Assembly: GCA_002733285.1 (NCBI GenBank)
Contig: NVVE01000010.1
Location: 39,578 to 45,590, forward strand
Source: Lutibacter sp.
GTDB lineage: Bacteria; Bacteroidota; Bacteroidia; Flavobacteriales; Flavobacteriaceae
Direction: 5' to 3'
Length of the DNA: 6,013 nt
The notes under the pieces were generated by a model. It was given only the letters and a program-made list of their open reading frames with translations, was not told the DNA's origin and did not search any database. The translations under genes and the position numbers were made by a program. Every line of letters begins with the position of its first letter. Position 1 is the stretch's first letter. Below, piece by piece: positions 5,138 through 6,013 of the stretch.

Positions 5138-6013
5138 TTATTTTTGCATTAATTCGAGCCCTTGATTGATTCCTTTTTCTAATGCAGGAACTCCTCTATT
5201 CATCCAAACCGGCATGGCTTGATCTTTTAAATAATAATCAAAAAATTGCGCCATTCTAATATTAAAATCTTTTCTATTCTGAAGTTTTACCGGCCAATGA
5301 GGTTCACCATTATAATTCAAAAACCATGATGGTTTTCCAAGTCTTCTTAAGGCAACAAATAACTCTATCCCTTGATACCAAGGCACATGACCATCAGCAT
5401 CATTGTGCATAATTAGTAAAGGTGTATTTATTTTATCTATATTAAAAATTGGTGAATTTTCAATATAACGAGTTGGATATTCCCAAGGTGTTCCTCCTAT
5501 TCTACTTTGTGTATGTTCGTATTGAAATTGCCTACTTAAGCCTGTCCACCATCTAATTCCTCCATATGCGCTAATCATATTAGGCACTGGTGCACCAGAT
5601 TCAGCAGCCTTAAAGATATCGGTTTTAGTGACTAAATAGGCTATTTGATATCCTCCCCAACTGTGCCCTTGAACACCTATATTATCTTTATCAACAAATC
5701 CTTTTTCTATTAAAGAAGTAACTCCAGAAATAACACAACTATACGCACTTTCGCCTGGGTAACCAATTCTATATTTAATATCGGGGTTAAATATCAAATA
5801 ACCACGGCTGGCATAAAAACTATAATTAATTGTTGAACGACCCGCAGAAGGAGCTCTGTGATTAAAAATTCTATCTGAACTTTTTTCATAGAAATTTACA
5901 ATCATTGGATACTTTTTAGATGCATCAAAATTTTCAGGCTTTATAAGCATTCCAGTGAGTTTTTCTCCGTCTAATGAAATCCAATTCACAAGTTCAGCAG
6001 TTCCCCAATTATA
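5138..6013 (-). CDS. S9 family (prolyl oligopeptidase) serine peptidase, C-terminal part
   Basis: The visible 291 residues form the alpha/beta-hydrolase catalytic domain of a peptidase S9 protein, which cleaves peptides, often next to proline or at N-terminal dipeptides. Counting from the window edge, the nucleophile is Ser118 in GHSWGGYQ, the likely acid is Asp207 in NDADGHVPW (three residues before the conserved Val), and the base is His239 in GEPHWP. The upstream beta-strand region with YPMIVNFYEKSSD (about 35-47) and the oxyanion-side FNPDIKYR (about 75-82) are typical of the domain. The frame stays open to base 6013, so the gene's start, signal peptide and probable N-terminal beta-propeller are missing. 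The GTG at 5989 is internal, since the frame continues through it. Stop TAA is at 5138-5140. In this lineage such proteins are usually exported and used in peptide scavenging, but location cannot be seen here. No terminator is visible in the 21 nt before the converging gene at 5116. Confidence 0.93.
   Translation of the reverse strand, partial: YNWGTAELVNWISLDGEKLTGMLIKPENFDASKKYPMIVNFYEKSSDRIFNHRAPSAGRSTINYSFYASRGYLIFNPDIKYRIGYPGESAYSCVISGVTSLIEKGFVDKDNIGVQGHSWGGYQIAYLVTKTDIFKAAESGAPVPNMISAYGGIRWWTGLSRQFQYEHTQSRIGGTPWEYPTRYIENSPIFNIDKINTPLLIMHNDADGHVPWYQGIELFVALRRLGKPSWFLNYNGEPHWPVKLQNRKDFNIRMAQFFDYYLKDQAMPVWMNRGVPALEKGINQGLELMQK

Noticed and set aside
1..6013. Mobile element, CRISPR array, tRNA or novel multi-gene defence system
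   Set aside because: No transposase or integrase, no spaced direct repeats, no tRNA-like cloverleaf, and gene order is explained by ordinary metabolic and housekeeping genes.

Overview
The window looks like chromosomal DNA from a member of the Bacteroidota, most likely a Flavobacteriaceae-type organism. It is strongly AT-rich (roughly one third G+C by eye), start codons lack Shine-Dalgarno sequences and sit in A-rich leaders, and the helicase gene is preceded by a good match to the Bacteroidota promoter consensus (TTG, 19 nt, TAnnTTTG). The protein styles fit the same group. The genus cannot be fixed from the sequence alone.

Layout from left to right. (1) Bases 1-271, + strand: the last 89 codons of a 6-phosphofructokinase that begins outside the window. 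(2) 331-1428, +: a complete second 6-phosphofructokinase (365 aa), 59 nt downstream and clearly a tandem paralogue of the first. (3) 1465-1510: a perfect 46-bp palindrome, a two-way terminator between converging genes. (4) 1543-3096, -: a stand-alone superfamily 2 DEAD/DEAH helicase resembling RadD, with a GTG start and its own promoter at 3120-3149. (5) 3282-3317: a hairpin with a T-run on the - strand, terminating the next gene. (6) 3366-4562, -: a third phosphofructokinase (398 aa) of a different subfamily, whose active-site residues predict pyrophosphate rather than ATP as donor. (7) 4563-4639: a short divergent spacer with a 10-bp inverted repeat. (8) 4640-5116, +: a 158-aa helical, lysine-rich protein of unknown function. 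(9) 5138-6013, -: the C-terminal catalytic domain of an S9 (prolyl oligopeptidase family) serine peptidase that runs off the right edge.

The main theme is glycolytic control at fructose-6-phosphate. Three phosphofructokinases lie within 4.6 kb. Two are adjacent and the complete one carries the ATP-type signature. The third is on the other strand, with a PPi-type signature and a separate transcription unit. The ATP enzyme should drive glycolysis irreversibly, while a PPi enzyme would be reversible and could serve both glycolysis and gluconeogenesis. The helicase, the unknown protein and the peptidase show no obvious link to this theme. I see no mobile elements, RNA genes, CRISPR arrays or phage genes, and no convincing undescribed multi-gene system.
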